Shown here piece by piece: positions 1 through 9,669 of a DNA stretch of 64,000 nucleotides. This stretch comes from JACXTP01 sp963827905 (GTDB taxonomy: Archaea > Thermoplasmatota > Thermoplasmata > Methanomassiliicoccales > UBA472): assembly GCA_963827905.1 (NCBI GenBank), contig CAWHCB010000007.1, positions 186,001 to 250,000 on the forward strand, given 5' to 3'. The position numbers and the translations under genes were made by a program. The number at the start of each line of letters is the position of its first letter. The stretch's first letter is position 1. Under the pieces are notes generated by a model. That model was not told where the DNA came from and ran no database searches. It was given only the letters and a program-made list of their open reading frames with translations.

Positions 1-453
1 CACCGAGCGCTTCACCAAGCTCTTGAGCATGGTCGAGGTCAGCCCCAGGCTCTCCGCCACATCGCCAGCGAACTTCCCGTCCTTGCCCACCTGGTCCAGG
101 ATCTTCGTCTCTATGTCATCGAAGTCCTCCTCGGGCATCATGGCCACGGACAGGACGTCGCTGATCTCGTACACTGGCCAAGAGGCGTTTATGTGGAATG
201 AGTTGTAATAGGTATGATAGGCCTTCACCGGTCGGTTGTCCCCCGAGGGTTGCCAACGGGTCTCAACCAGCTTCATCTTCTCGAAGAACTTCAAGGCCTC
301 GCGGCCTTCTGGCCCGTACTTGTCCTCGATCTCCTTCAGGGTCTTCCATTCCACGGTGACCTCCTTGAGGACGTCCCTTTTTACGGGCGTATCAACGGCT
401 CTGAGCATAGGCACTAACTCAGACGGCTCGTTGATCACCTTTATCTTGTTCAT
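1..453 (-). CDS. Winged-helix (ArsR-like) transcriptional regulator, 3' end outside window
   Basis: The minus-strand frame is open from an ATG at 453 to the window edge (151 codons, no stop), so the gene is partial. The N-terminus reads MNKIKVINEPSELVPMLRAV and is followed by a helical segment (VKRDVLKEV...TLKEIEDKYG...ALKFFEKMKLVETRW) that looks like a winged-helix DNA-binding domain. A second helix-turn-helix-like stretch (GDVAESLGLTSTMLKSLVK) is near the edge. The start is supported by a TATA-like box at 477-484, about 27 bp upstream, which would give a leaderless mRNA. The assignment to archaeal ArsR-type regulators is by sequence resemblance; the regulated genes are unknown. Confidence 0.75.
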   Translation of the reverse strand, partial: MNKIKVINEPSELVPMLRAVDTPVKRDVLKEVTVEWKTLKEIEDKYGPEGREALKFFEKMKLVETRWQPSGDNRPVKAYHTYYNSFHINASWPVYEISDVLSVAMMPEEDFDDIETKILDQVGKDGKFAGDVAESLGLTSTMLKSLVKRSV

Positions 454-476
454 TATCTTAGTTAATTGGTATTTTG

Positions 477-484
477 AATATAAA
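477..484 (-). promoter_or_regulatory. TATA box for the regulator at 1-453
   Basis: On the minus strand this reads TTTATATT, centred about 27 bp before the ATG at 453, the spacing expected if transcription starts at or next to the start codon. Confidence 0.5.
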
Positions 485-634
485 TAAATGAGTTATTACC
501 AAACCACTGGTATAATATTCTTGTCCAGCGAGGCGTACGCAATCTTTTTTCAATATTGATAATGTTAATTTTTTGTCGTGGAGACCGCAATAGGTTCCAT
601 TAAAATTAAATTCCTGTTCCCTGTTCCGGAGTCG

Positions 635-778
635 ATGAAGATCGCCTATCAGTGCTTGACCTGCGGCAAGAAGCACGACTCTCAGGACCAGGCGGAGAAG
701 TGCCACGATGGTCCCACCCAGGCCTTCGAGCAGGGTGTCACCAGGTTCAGCAAGAAGAAGGGACTGATCGGCAACTGA
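635..778 (+). CDS. Small zinc-ribbon-like protein (47 aa)
   Basis: The protein starts MKIAYQCLTCGKKHDSQDQA and contains CxxC plus a downstream C-H pair (EKCHDG), suggesting a small metal-binding knuckle of type CxxC...CH. An in-frame upstream start at 578 exists, but an AT-rich box (ttaaaattaaa, about 600-610) lies 25-30 bp before the ATG at 635, so I prefer 635. The C-terminal half is basic (RFSKKKGLIGN). Function unknown; a nucleic-acid or metal-binding role is only a guess. Confidence 0.55.
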   Translation: MKIAYQCLTCGKKHDSQDQAEKCHDGPTQAFEQGVTRFSKKKGLIGN

Positions 779-824
779 GCTTTGCCCGTTCCATTTTTTT
801 AACGCTCAGGCTAGGTCTAACCTT

Positions 825-1424
825 TCAGAACAGGTCCACCAGTGTGAACCAGGCGGCGATGGTGACGCAGGGCAGCACCATCATGGTAAGATCGTCGTCC
901 AAGCGCCACAGCCGCACCCCCTCGATGAATATCGCCATCAGCGTGGCCGCCACCGCCGCCACCAGGACCGTGCCGGTGAGGCCCATGAATATCGTTAGGA
1001 TGACCAGCACTATGGCGAAGTAGATGGTCAAGGGAACGACCGGATACAGTGTGCTGCCATTGCGGCGCAGCTCGCCGATGAGCGGGTCCACCCAGGCCAT
1101 GCCGCACAAGGCTGGCGCGGTGTACTCGATGGGGAAGGCGAGGAAGCACATGAAAATCCCGGTCAACGCCCAGGTCATGGCGCTGATGCGGTGATACTCA
1201 TACTCCCGGAAGCCGACGATCTTGGGTTGGTCCTGTGGCCTGAGCATACGGATCAGCTCATAGGACCAAAAGAGGATGAGCAGACCGATGAGGGCGGTGC
1301 TCTTCTCCGGCCCCCAGGACCAAAGCTTCTCTGGCAACCAATAGTAGATGAGGAAGATCGGCGAGCTCATGTGCACTATCCTCCTCAACCAATGGTCGTC
1401 TATCATGCGGAACAGGAACACCAT
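825..1424 (-). CDS. Polytopic membrane protein, dolichol kinase / CTP-transferase-like
   Basis: A 199-aa protein with about six hydrophobic segments. The N-terminal LRRIVHMSSPIFLIYYWLP resembles the R-x-x-H opening of the dolichol kinase/phosphatidate cytidylyltransferase-like family (CTP-dependent lipid kinases). An internal WVDPLIGELRR segment sits where that family has its DP-containing loop. If the assignment holds it acts in the membrane on an isoprenoid or phospholipid. It is convergent with the zinc-ribbon gene and downstream of the ABC exporter genes on the same strand. The family call rests on weak motifs; 'membrane protein' is secure. Confidence 0.55.
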   Translation of the reverse strand: MVFLFRMIDDHWLRRIVHMSSPIFLIYYWLPEKLWSWGPEKSTALIGLLILFWSYELIRMLRPQDQPKIVGFREYEYHRISAMTWALTGIFMCFLAFPIEYTAPALCGMAWVDPLIGELRRNGSTLYPVVPLTIYFAIVLVILTIFMGLTGTVLVAAVAATLMAIFIEGVRLWRLDDDLTMMVLPCVTIAAWFTLVDLF

Positions 1425-1445
1425 GACCCGTTCTTAGCCTTTATC

Positions 1446-2906
1446 TCAGGTGAAAGTGTACCGCGACCATTTCCTATTGATGCCATCATAGAGGACCTTG
1501 GCCGTCCCAAGCAGCAGGAGGCACATGATGGCTATCCCTGCCAGTGCGATATATGGTGTCGACGTCAGACTGAAGGAGAGGATGGTGATGCCGAGGTCTG
1601 GAAGCACCGCCGCTATGGCGAACTTGCCCATGACCGCCGGGTCGAAGAGGAAAGAGCTGGTGCGCAACCCGGTCAGATAGGCGGTGGCCACCACCATGTA
1701 GACGGTGGTTATGTAAAGCACGGGCAAGGCCACCCAGAGCAGCTCCGTCTCGCCCTGGGCCAAGGCGATGCCTATGACGAAGGCGGTCGATACCAAGCTC
1801 GTGAGCAGGAAATAGGCCAGCAGCTTGACGCGGATGATCATGGGGACGTCGACCGGGAGCGTCTCGTAGTAATCGTTGAGATCGGTGTTGGTGAGCCAGT
1901 TGTACATCAGCACCCCGAAGAAGCCCACCATGCCGGCGTAGAAGACCACGTTGAAGCCGACCGGGATGTCCAATCCCGTGTTGATGTACCAGGTCGAAAG
2001 GCTGAGGAAGAGCAGCGGGGCCACATAGGCGAACAACATCTTGCTCACCATGCCGGACCTTACCACGTCCACCATCTCCTTGGCGAGCAAGGAGTCATAA
2101 TGACGGAAGAAGCGCAACCTTTGTTTGTAATCGATGTACCGCTCCACATACTTGGACCGTTTCGACGTGAACTCGCTGGGCACCAACCATAGGGCGAAGG
2201 CGGTGAAGAGCGCGAACCAGGCGACGCAGGCGACCAGATACAGGGCGCTGCCGGAGAGATCGTCCTGGAAGGGTGGGAAGCTGAGCTGGAGCCCTAGGCT
2301 GGGCAGCACCGTTCCCAAAGGATAGAGGTCGAGAAGCCCCGCGCCGGCCAAGACCACCATCAGGGCGGCGACGGCGATCGCGAACGCCGCCACGCTTTTT
2401 GTGTAAAGGACCGAGATGGCGAAACTGAGCGATATGCCCAGCAGGAAGCTTAGGAAAAGGGCCAAGAACATCAGCGCCACAGAGAGCATGCTGTAGGGCA
2501 CGATCAGAGCGGCCAGCACCAACCCTAGGAAGGCGGGCAGCAGGATGAGGACGCTGTAAAAGGCGATGTCCCGCAGGTACATTCCTAGGAACGTCTGCCT
2601 GAACGTCAACGGCAGAAGGAAAGGCAGGGTCACGATGAAGTTGACCCGACCATAGCGTCGCTCCACATAGGTGCGGCCCAAGAAACCGAAGGCGCCGACG
2701 CTGACCCCGTAAAGGAATATGCCCAGCTGGGTCAGGACGACCAGGTCGGTCAGTCCGATGGAATCGGACAGCAGAGGGAAGGTGGAGGCGAAGAAGGCAG
2801 TGATGAAAGCGATGAAGAGAGGAAGGGTCAGGAACATCTGCCGCGATGAGTAGGAGACATGTAGGCGGTACTCCTCCTTCATCATCAGCTTAAACAGCTG
2901 TAGCAT
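1446..2906 (-). CDS. ABC-2 type transporter permease
   Basis: Membrane subunit of an ABC exporter, about 486 aa from the ATG at 2906 (MLQLFKLMMKEEYRLHVSYS). Roughly ten to twelve hydrophobic segments are visible in two blocks separated by a charged loop around the middle (SKRSKYVERYIDYKQRLRFF). A longer in-frame extension to 2996 would lie inside the ATPase gene and has unnatural composition, so 2906 is chosen; it overlaps the ATPase stop by about 17 nt, consistent with translational coupling. The substrate is not deducible. Confidence 0.8.
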   Translation of the reverse strand: MLQLFKLMMKEEYRLHVSYSSRQMFLTLPLFIAFITAFFASTFPLLSDSIGLTDLVVLTQLGIFLYGVSVGAFGFLGRTYVERRYGRVNFIVTLPFLLPLTFRQTFLGMYLRDIAFYSVLILLPAFLGLVLAALIVPYSMLSVALMFLALFLSFLLGISLSFAISVLYTKSVAAFAIAVAALMVVLAGAGLLDLYPLGTVLPSLGLQLSFPPFQDDLSGSALYLVACVAWFALFTAFALWLVPSEFTSKRSKYVERYIDYKQRLRFFRHYDSLLAKEMVDVVRSGMVSKMLFAYVAPLLFLSLSTWYINTGLDIPVGFNVVFYAGMVGFFGVLMYNWLTNTDLNDYYETLPVDVPMIIRVKLLAYFLLTSLVSTAFVIGIALAQGETELLWVALPVLYITTVYMVVATAYLTGLRTSSFLFDPAVMGKFAIAAVLPDLGITILSFSLTSTPYIALAGIAIMCLLLLGTAKVLYDGINRKWSRYTFT

Positions 2907-3615
2907 GGTCTCCCACCAACCGGAGGAACACCGTCTCCAGGTCCTCTCCCCTGGCCAGGACCGCTTTGGCCTCGTCGCGCATGACCACCTTGCCATGGTC
3001 TAGGATGATGAACTTGTCGCAAAGCCGCTGGGCGATGTCCAGGATGTGCGAGTTGAGGAAGACGGTCCTGCCTTCGCCCTTCAGCCCTAGGAGATAGTCC
3101 CGCAACTTGCGCTGGTATATCGGGTCCAGATTGATGAACGGCTCGTCGAGGAAGAGCAGCTTGGGCTCGTGAAGGAACGCCGCGGACAGCATGAGCTTCT
3201 GCCGCATGCCCTTGGAGAGGTCGCGGCACAAGGTGCCCGTGGCGTCCTGCAGGTCAAAGAACTCGAGCCAGTGGCGCACCCGATCGTCAACGTCGTCCAC
3301 CTTTCGGACGTCGCCCACGAAGTGCAGGAACTCGGACGATGTGAGGTATGAGGGCGGCGATTCCACCTCTGGCACTATCCCTATGGCGCGCTTCACACCC
3401 AGGGGGTCGGTGGTGGGGTCGAGGCCGAGGACGCGCACCTGCCCCTCGGAAGGGGAGGTCTGGCCGGTCATCACCTTCAACAACGTGCTCTTACCAGCGC
3501 CGTTCGGTCCGAAACAGCCGAAGAAGGCGCCCTCCTCCACCTCGAAGGAGACGTCGTCGAGGGCCAACAGGTCCCCGTAGCTCTTGGTGATACCCTGAAC
3601 GGACAGCGCTGACAT
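2890..3615 (-). CDS. ABC transporter ATP-binding protein
   Basis: Nucleotide-binding subunit partnering the overlapping permease. Visible motifs are Walker A GPNGAGKST, signature LSKGMRQKL, Walker B LLFLDEP and an H-loop histidine in NSHILD. A longer frame starts at 3675, but a TATA box at 3639-3645 lies about 27 bp before the ATG at 3615 (MSALSVQGITKSYG), which matches the normal N-terminus of the family. The gene is transcribed divergently from a winged-helix regulator at 3761, a likely local controller. Confidence 0.88.
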   Translation of the reverse strand: MSALSVQGITKSYGDLLALDDVSFEVEEGAFFGCFGPNGAGKSTLLKVMTGQTSPSEGQVRVLGLDPTTDPLGVKRAIGIVPEVESPPSYLTSSEFLHFVGDVRKVDDVDDRVRHWLEFFDLQDATGTLCRDLSKGMRQKLMLSAAFLHEPKLLFLDEPFINLDPIYQRKLRDYLLGLKGEGRTVFLNSHILDIAQRLCDKFIILDHGKVVMRDEAKAVLARGEDLETVFLRLVGDHATAV

Positions 3616-3638
3616 CCTCCTTCGATTCCAGATGTGCG

Positions 3639-3645
3639 TATATAA
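3639..3645 (-). promoter_or_regulatory. TATA box for the ABC exporter operon
   Basis: Minus-strand TTATATA centred about 27 bp upstream of the ATG at 3615; it fixes the start and implies a leaderless transcript. Confidence 0.55.
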
Positions 3646-3760
3646 GGGCTCTGAGCTGGTTCCCAATACCTTCAACTGAGGTGGGTAGTTTTCAAATATG
3701 TACTAGTGTTATCATGGGACTACCCCAGTGATAGCATTTATCATGGTAGGAGGCAAGGAC

Positions 3761-4099
3761 ATGAAAGGCAGGAGCGCCCTCACCAACAAGATCGACGCGG
3801 AGATACATTTGCTGGAAAGGCACGTCACCATGCTCAACACCATCGTGGCCCATGAGCCCATAGGCATCATTCGCCTGTCCGAGCTTCTGGGCATACCTCA
3901 GCACAAGGTGCGCTATTCCCTGCGCATTTTGGAGCAGGAGGGTCTCATCCTTCCCTCGCCGGAGGGGGCCATCACCACGGACCGGGTGCAGAGCTTCTAT
4001 CACGAGCTGACCGAGATCCTGCAGAAGATGGACCAGACGGTCAACATCTTGCGCGACTCGCTGGAAGCGCAGAGCGCCAAGAGCGTTAAAGATAAATAA
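3761..4099 (+). CDS. Winged-helix transcriptional regulator
   Basis: About 112 aa from the ATG at 3761 (MKGRSALTNKIDAEIHLLER). Residues IGIIRLSELLGIPQHKVRYS and the following RILEQEGLI form a clear helix-turn-helix with a wing. The C-terminal part (FYHELTEILQKMDQTVNILRDSLEAQ) is predicted helical and could be a dimerisation coil. GGAGG at 3748-3752 lies 8 nt before this ATG; earlier in-frame ATGs at 3728 and 3743 lack a site. Its divergent position suggests control of the exporter operon at 1446-3615; this is inference. Confidence 0.75.
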   Translation: MKGRSALTNKIDAEIHLLERHVTMLNTIVAHEPIGIIRLSELLGIPQHKVRYSLRILEQEGLILPSPEGAITTDRVQSFYHELTEILQKMDQTVNILRDSLEAQSAKSVKDK

Positions 4100-4124
4100 G
4101 CGGGGTATGTTGTCGCAAACCTAA

Positions 4125-4200
4125 GCCGTCGTAGCTCAGTCGGTAGAGCGTGTGACTGTTAATCACAAGGTCAGCGGTTCGATCCCGCTCGACGGCGCCA
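4125..4200 (+). tRNA. tRNA-Asn (GTT)
   Basis: Full cloverleaf: acceptor GCCGTCG (4125-4131) pairs with CGACGGC (4190-4196); D arm GCTCAGTCGGTAGAGC; anticodon stem TGTGA/TCACA enclosing CT-GTT-AA with GTT at 4158-4160; T arm AGCGGTTCGATCCCGCT. Discriminator G is followed by encoded CCA (4198-4200). No intron. Confidence 0.95.
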
Positions 4201-4285
4201 CGCTCGTTTTTCTCATTTCTGCGAAATAGGCAAAGGTTAATCCCGTATTGTGAAATATTTCATCCACTTCACCCTACGTGATATC

Positions 4286-7200
4286 ATGTTGCCCTTTGAC
4301 CGTGAGCGAGAGCGGAAAGTCTCTGGCCGAGCCGCCAGGACGTTGTCCGTCGTTATTGTGATGCTATTGATCATGTCCTCCCTGCTTTTCCTGGCCTCAG
4401 GGACGGCCAAGGGGGCGAGCACCATCGAGGTGGATTCCGATAACCCGGATCCTGAATGGTACGATGCCACCCATGTTCGACACCATTACTCAAGCTCTAT
4501 CGGTCGCGAATAATGGCGATACCATCCTGGTCTGGGGCGGGGTCTACGATGAGGCGGTCATCGTCAACAAGATCGTCTCGATCGTCGGGGCACCAAGCGA
4601 CCCTGTGGCGAAATTGGTCCAAATAAGCGGCTCGAACGTGATCACCATAACCGCCCCATATGTCAATGTGACCGGCCTCACGATCGAGGATGGCATGGCG
4701 GGCATTGCGATCACTGAGACCGGTGATAATTGCCGCATCGAGGGGTGCAACCTGACCAACAACGGGCGGGGGGTCTTCGGCGGTTGGTTCCGCCATTAGA
4801 TCTGAGAATGGTGTCCATCATCAACAACACCATCAACGGCAACTCCGATGTCAGGCATCTATGCCTACCAAACCGAAGGAGCTGCAGGCTTGGCGGCAAT
4901 GATATCAGAACAACGGCGCCTCTTCGGAGATGGGCGGCATCCGTTTCAATAGTGGTCTGTTCGGGCGCATCGAGAACAACACCGTCAGCTGACAACAGCA
5001 AGACTGGCATCTACATCATGAATTGCTATGATGGTACCACGGATGGAGAACAACACGGTCTCGGGGAATGGTTTGGAAGGCATACTGCTGAAGAACACCC
5101 CGGACGTGTCCATGCGGGACAACGACATGTTGGACAACGTTATACGATCTGAGCGTGGAAGGGCAGTATGGCCATGCCATCTCCGAAAGCAATCTGGTGA
5201 GCGGAAGAAGGTCTATTACTATGTGGCCAAGAGCGGTATCACCGTGCCGACGGACGCAGGGTACGTCGGGATCTACCAGTGCTCGGCACATCATCGATCA
5301 AGGACCTGGTCATCTCCAAGGTCGGTCAGGGCGTGCTAGTCGCGAAAAGCGACGGTGTGTCGGTCGACCATGTGACCGTACAGGACTGCCTGGTCGGGAT
5401 CGATATGACCGGCAGTTACGGCAACACGGTGAAATGGTGCACCGTGTCTCACTGCTACAACTATGGCATCAGGATCTAGCCAGGGAAGCACGGGCAACTA
5501 TGGGGGCAATAGCATTGAGAACAGCACCATATCCGGCAGCTACAAGCCCGATATCTTCGGGTAACAATATCTACATCACCTCGTCCAAGAACAACACGAT
5601 CGCGACTGCAACATCAGCCAGAGCACGGGGGGGTAGTGGTTGCGTCTACCAATCCGACGGTTGCAAAGTGGTCGCGAACCACCGTAACCGATTGCCGAAA
5701 AGGGCGCCGCCATCTCCTTCGATGGTTCGAAGGACGGATCGGTCCTTGAACAACACGGTCAAGAACAACTATGATGGCATCCAGGTCCTCTCAGGTTCCA
5801 CTGGGACCGACGGTCAAAGGCAACCAGGTGACTGATAACGTTCTCGGTCTAGGGACCCGGGGAAGGCATCAGCGTGGAAGAGCTCCGGTACGATGCACCG
5901 TCTGAACAACGTGGTCTCCGACAACAAGCGTGGTATCAACATCGAATCGTCCGAGGACTGCGATGTGGAGAACAACAGTGTCTCTGGTCATGTGGATGGG
6001 GCAGGGATACGGATCAAGAGCTCTTCATCGGCCAAGGTCATGAACAACCTGATCTCTGACAACAAGATCGGGATCGAGGTCAGCGGCTCTCCCAACCTGG
6101 ACATCGTGCTGGCCAACAACAACGTCCAGGACAGCGCGCAGAATGGCGTGTCCGTCATCGGGACCGTCACCAATGCGCTGATCCATGGCAATGTCATATC
6201 CGGAGTCGGCCCTGGGTTTCTATTGCATCTTCCTGGGACTCGTCAACTAGCCAGAGCCTGATCTATGACAACAGCCTCACAGGCGAGGACAACGCCTACG
6301 ATGGTGGTTCGCAGAACCGTTGGAACGTCACCAAGATCGCGGGAACGAACGTGGTGGGCGGGAATTGGATCGCTGGCAACTACTATTCCAACAACACCGC
6401 CGTCGATGCCGATCATGGATGGCATTTGCGATTCCGATTACCTGATGGGTCTCGGCATGTACGATTACCTCCCATTGTTCCTGGTCGATCAGCCGTCATC
6501 GCCGCGCAACCTTACGGCCGACTGCCGGAGATGGCGAGGTCAAGCTCACCTGGGACCTGCCCGAGTCGGATGGCGGATGGCCTTTGATCGGTTATACCGT
6601 CTACCGCGGGACCTAACCCATCGAATCTGGGGTTCTACATCTCCCTGGGGATGGTGCTGGAATTCACTGACACCAACGTCACCAATGGAGTGCCTTACTT
6701 CTACCAGGTGGCGGCGGCCAACTCTGAGAAGGTCGGGGTGAGGTCGGACATGGTGACTGACGATACCGGCCTCCATGCCCTCCGCCCCCAACTTGGTCGC
6801 CACCCCCGGCGATGGTTATGTCAACCTGACATGGGCGCCGCCGGTGAGCACCGGAGGTGGACCGATCGTCTCCTACCACGTCTATCGCGGTGGAGCACCG
6901 ATCGTGCTCCTGGCCAAGGTCGCTGGGAACGTTCTCTACTACAACGACACCTCGGTCACCAACCGGGTGACCTACTCTTACCAGGTGTCGGCGAACAACA
7001 CCGCAGGAGAGGGCCCGAGGAGCGCCACCGCGGTCGCCATGCCGAACTGGCCGGCCAGCATGCCCGTGATCAACATCACCGCGCCGACAGACTTCGTTCA
7101 TCAAGGCGACGGCGGTCGAGGTGGCGTGGGATATGAGCGACAGCGGTTCCGGTGTGGCCTATTGCAAGATCCGCCTTGACTCCCAGGGCTGGATCAACCT

Positions 7201-7966
7201 GAGCCTGGCCCAATCGTACACGTTCAACAATCTGAGCCAAGGACCTCATATGGTCGAGGTCAGTGCCACCAATCTTGCAGGTTTCAGCAACAACGCCACC
7301 AAGGGTTTCACCATCGACAATGTGGCACCCCAGGTGGTGTCCACCTATCCCAGCGGCGACGCGGCCCCGGTCACCCAGAACGTCACCATCGAGTTCAACG
7401 AGAACATGGAGCAGGCCACGGCCACCATCGACGGGCGAGAACATGACCGTCACCATCGTAGGTAAGGAGGTCCGATGCGCCATACCGTTCGACATCGACC
7501 TCGACACCACATACATGGTGATGGTGAACGGCTCAGACCTCGCCGGCAATCAGATGGTGGCCCCATACTTCTTCAACTTCACCACCACCGACAAGGTCAA
7601 GGTGACGGGAAGGGTGATCGACTCGGACGGTAAGCCAGTAGGCGGGGCCGATGTGACATAGGCGGTTATGCCACCACCTCCGACCCAGAGGGTAACTTCA
7701 CCCTGTACGTCCCACCTGGGACCTATGCCATCACCATCGAGGCGGACGGTCTTGACCCATACATCGACAACGTCACGGTGTCCTCCACCGGAGGCAATCT
7801 TGGCACGTTCCTGACCGCTGGGTCTCAGGATGAGCAGGACGACACCAACTGGTTGATGTTGATAGGTGGGATCGCCGGCCTGGCAGCAGGGGTCGTGCTC
7901 CTGGTGTTGGTCTTCCGCATGATGAAGAGATCCAAGAAGGAGGAGGGGAAGCCACCGGCCCAATGA
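4286..7966 (+). pseudogene. Giant surface protein: beta-helix (NosD-like), Fn3, Ig-like, C-terminal TM anchor; frame disrupted many times
   Basis: Reading across frames gives a single protein of roughly 1,200 aa. It has a signal peptide (TLSVVIVMLLIMSSLLFLAS), right-handed beta-helix repeats with Asn-rich turns (about 4460-6460), fibronectin type III-like modules (about 6480-7070), an Ig-like segment, a Big_5-like module beginning NVAPQVVSTYPSGDAAP, a carboxypeptidase-regulatory-like module (VTGRVIDSDGKPVGGADV) and a C-terminal membrane helix with a basic tail (about 7850-7966). Frame changes occur near 4460, 4790, 4870, 5000-5160, 5290, 5480-5900, 6230, 6540, 6770, 7100, 7435 and 7660. Because both ends and all modules are intact, assembly indels are likelier than decay. 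Start chosen at ATG 4286, about 28 bp after an AAATATTT box. Outer-surface location is inferred. Confidence 0.7.
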
Positions 7967-7985
7967 TCGAATGGCCCCCCGGCCT

Positions 7986-8342
7986 TCATGCCCGTATCAT
8001 GACCAGCAACATCTTGAATGCGGTCAGCGCCCGGAGGGCGTGCGGTTGGTCAGCGGGCATGATGACCATCTCCCCGGCCTTGGCCCGTATCGGCCTGCCT
8101 GAGATGGTTATCTCCACCTCCCCGTCCAGGATCAAAACGGTGGCGTCATAGGGGGCGGTGTGCTCGCTCAGGCCCTCACCTTGGTCGAAGGAGAAGACCG
8201 TGATGGTGCCCGCCTTCTTATCCAGTACCGTCCGGGATACCACCGCTCCAGGTTGGTAGGATATCAGGTCCTGCGCGGGCAAGGCCTTTCCTTTGAGGTC
8301 TTCCTTCTCCGGCCCGTCCATCTTCACCATCGATCTGTTCAT
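7986..8342 (-). CDS. Small cupin-domain protein
   Basis: 118 aa forming one cupin barrel. Conserved cupin features are visible: GEGLSEHTAPYDATVLILDG (first motif with a metal-ligand-like His) and AGEMVIMPADQPHALRA (second motif with His). Single-domain cupins of this kind bind a metal or small ligand; the substrate is unknown. The product lacks a signal peptide and is likely cytosolic. Start at ATG 8342; in-frame ATGs at 8330 and 8321 are alternatives. The gene is convergent with the surface-protein gene. Confidence 0.75.
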   Translation of the reverse strand: MNRSMVKMDGPEKEDLKGKALPAQDLISYQPGAVVSRTVLDKKAGTITVFSFDQGEGLSEHTAPYDATVLILDGEVEITISGRPIRAKAGEMVIMPADQPHALRALTAFKMLLVMIRA

Positions 8343-8396
8343 GATGTAAGATTGTCGAAGGAGTGTGATTATGATTGTCCCGAACAGGTGTGCGCA

Positions 8397-9148
8397 TCAC
8401 TGAAGAGAGACCTTGCCCACAAGCTCCCGGACCGCCCCCAGGGCCTTCCTTCCTTTCGGTGTCAGGGAGTAGATGCGGCTCCGCCGGTCCGAGCCCACAT
8501 AGTCCGCCTCCTTGAGCGCCCTCATATGGAACTGGAGATGGCCCGTGGGCATCTCGAGGCATTTCCCGATCTCGGAAAGGGGCCGTCCCCCGCTGGACAA
8601 AAGGTCCATTATGGTCAGGCGATGCGCGTTCGCCAAAGGGCCCAGGGCCCGTTCTGCTTCCGAAGGGTCGAAACCCTCACCTTGGTTCGTCTCAGAATCT
8701 GAAGACGATCGAGAGAGGTAGCGAACTTGTTCAGCAGCCCCGAATAAAGGTCCAGCATGAGACGGGCCCTATTGATCGTCCCCGAGGCGGACCGTGAGCA
8801 TTCATCGTCCAAGCAAGGCGATGTCTCGCCGCAGATGAGGTCGTCGGTCCTATCCAGCAGCTCATGGGCCGTCTGCAGGTCGTCGCGCTCCATGGCCTTG
8901 GTCACAGCGTCCACCAGTACACGCAACTTGTCCATGCAACCTGAGCGCAAGGAACAGGAAGAGACCACCTGGACGTTGTCGAGGTCGGAGCGAATGACCT
9001 TATTCCCTTCCACGCTCAGAGCCTCGCGCATCTCCATCACGAAGACGCCCTTCAGGTCCTCGTAGCGCATCGATACCACTCGTTCGTTCAATGAACCCAG
9101 GTCTCGGCGCAGACCGCGCAGCTCGCTCAATAATACCTCGTCGCTCAT
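8397..9148 (-). CDS. Cys-containing sensor plus winged-helix regulator (single frameshift)
   Basis: Two overlapping frames (8615-9148 and 8397-8636) join into one protein of about 250 aa. The N-terminal part starts MSDEVLLSELRGLRRDLGSL and is helical, with cysteine clusters CSLRSGC and CGETSPCLDDEC that could bind metal or sense redox state. The C-terminal part is an ArsR-like winged helix (ANAHRLTIMDLLSSGGRPLS...GHLQFHMRALKEADYV). The shift lies near 8690; in the other frame the linker reads GFDPSEAERALGPL and runs smoothly into the winged helix. The gene is divergent from the PNPOx-like gene at 9190 and could regulate it. Confidence 0.65.
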
Positions 9149-9189
9149 GGTTAGTATAGAAAAGTATACAAAAAGAATATTTATGTATT

Positions 9190-9628
9190 GTGAAAGGAGT
9201 CGGGGAGGCGGTGAACAAATTGGTGAAGCTACCGGATGAGGTCTTCAGTGCGATAAATGGCAAGTCAGCAAAGGTCCTGGCCACAGTGGATGCGGTCGGG
9301 AACCCCCATGTGATACAGGTGGGCAGCATCATCGCCCCCAGCCCAGAGATGATCGCCTTCGGAGCGATCCTCATGAAGGAGACGGGCAAGAACCTCGAGG
9401 CCATGAAGAAAAAAGGTCAGGAGGTCGCTATCCTGGTGACGGTGGAGATGAAGTCCTACCTGGTAATGGCCAAGATCAAGGAGCACTTCAGCACCGGACC
9501 GCTCTATGACAAGATGAACGAGGAGCTCAAGAAGATGGGGCATGAAGGCCAACGTGGTCTGGACCGTTGAGCCGGTCGCGGTCTTCAACCAGAGCGCCTC
9601 CTATGAGGCCGGGAAGAAGATGGTCTGA
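9190..9628 (+). CDS. Pyridoxamine 5'-phosphate oxidase-like (FMN-binding split barrel) protein, frameshift near 3' end
   Basis: The protein resembles the PNPOx-like split-barrel family: GKSAKVLATVDAVGNPHVIQ, then a barrel strand AFGAILMKETGKNLEAMKKK. Such proteins bind FMN or F420. The frame as given stops at 9570, but removing one G from the GGGG at about 9537-9540 continues the frame to a stop at 9628, with a tail reading MKANVVWTVEPVAVFNQS. This looks like a homopolymer error. Start is GTG 9190, about 25 bp after a TATA-like sequence (tatacaaaa, 9161-9169); GTG 9211 is the alternative. Confidence 0.7.
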
Positions 9629-9669
9629 AGGACGCGCTTCCTTCTAAACCAAACCATTTCCATCCTTTT

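Noticed and set aside
1191..2192. 333-codon plus-strand frame across the ABC permease
   Set aside because: His/Gln/Glu-rich translation typical of an antisense shadow; the minus strand encodes a clear permease.
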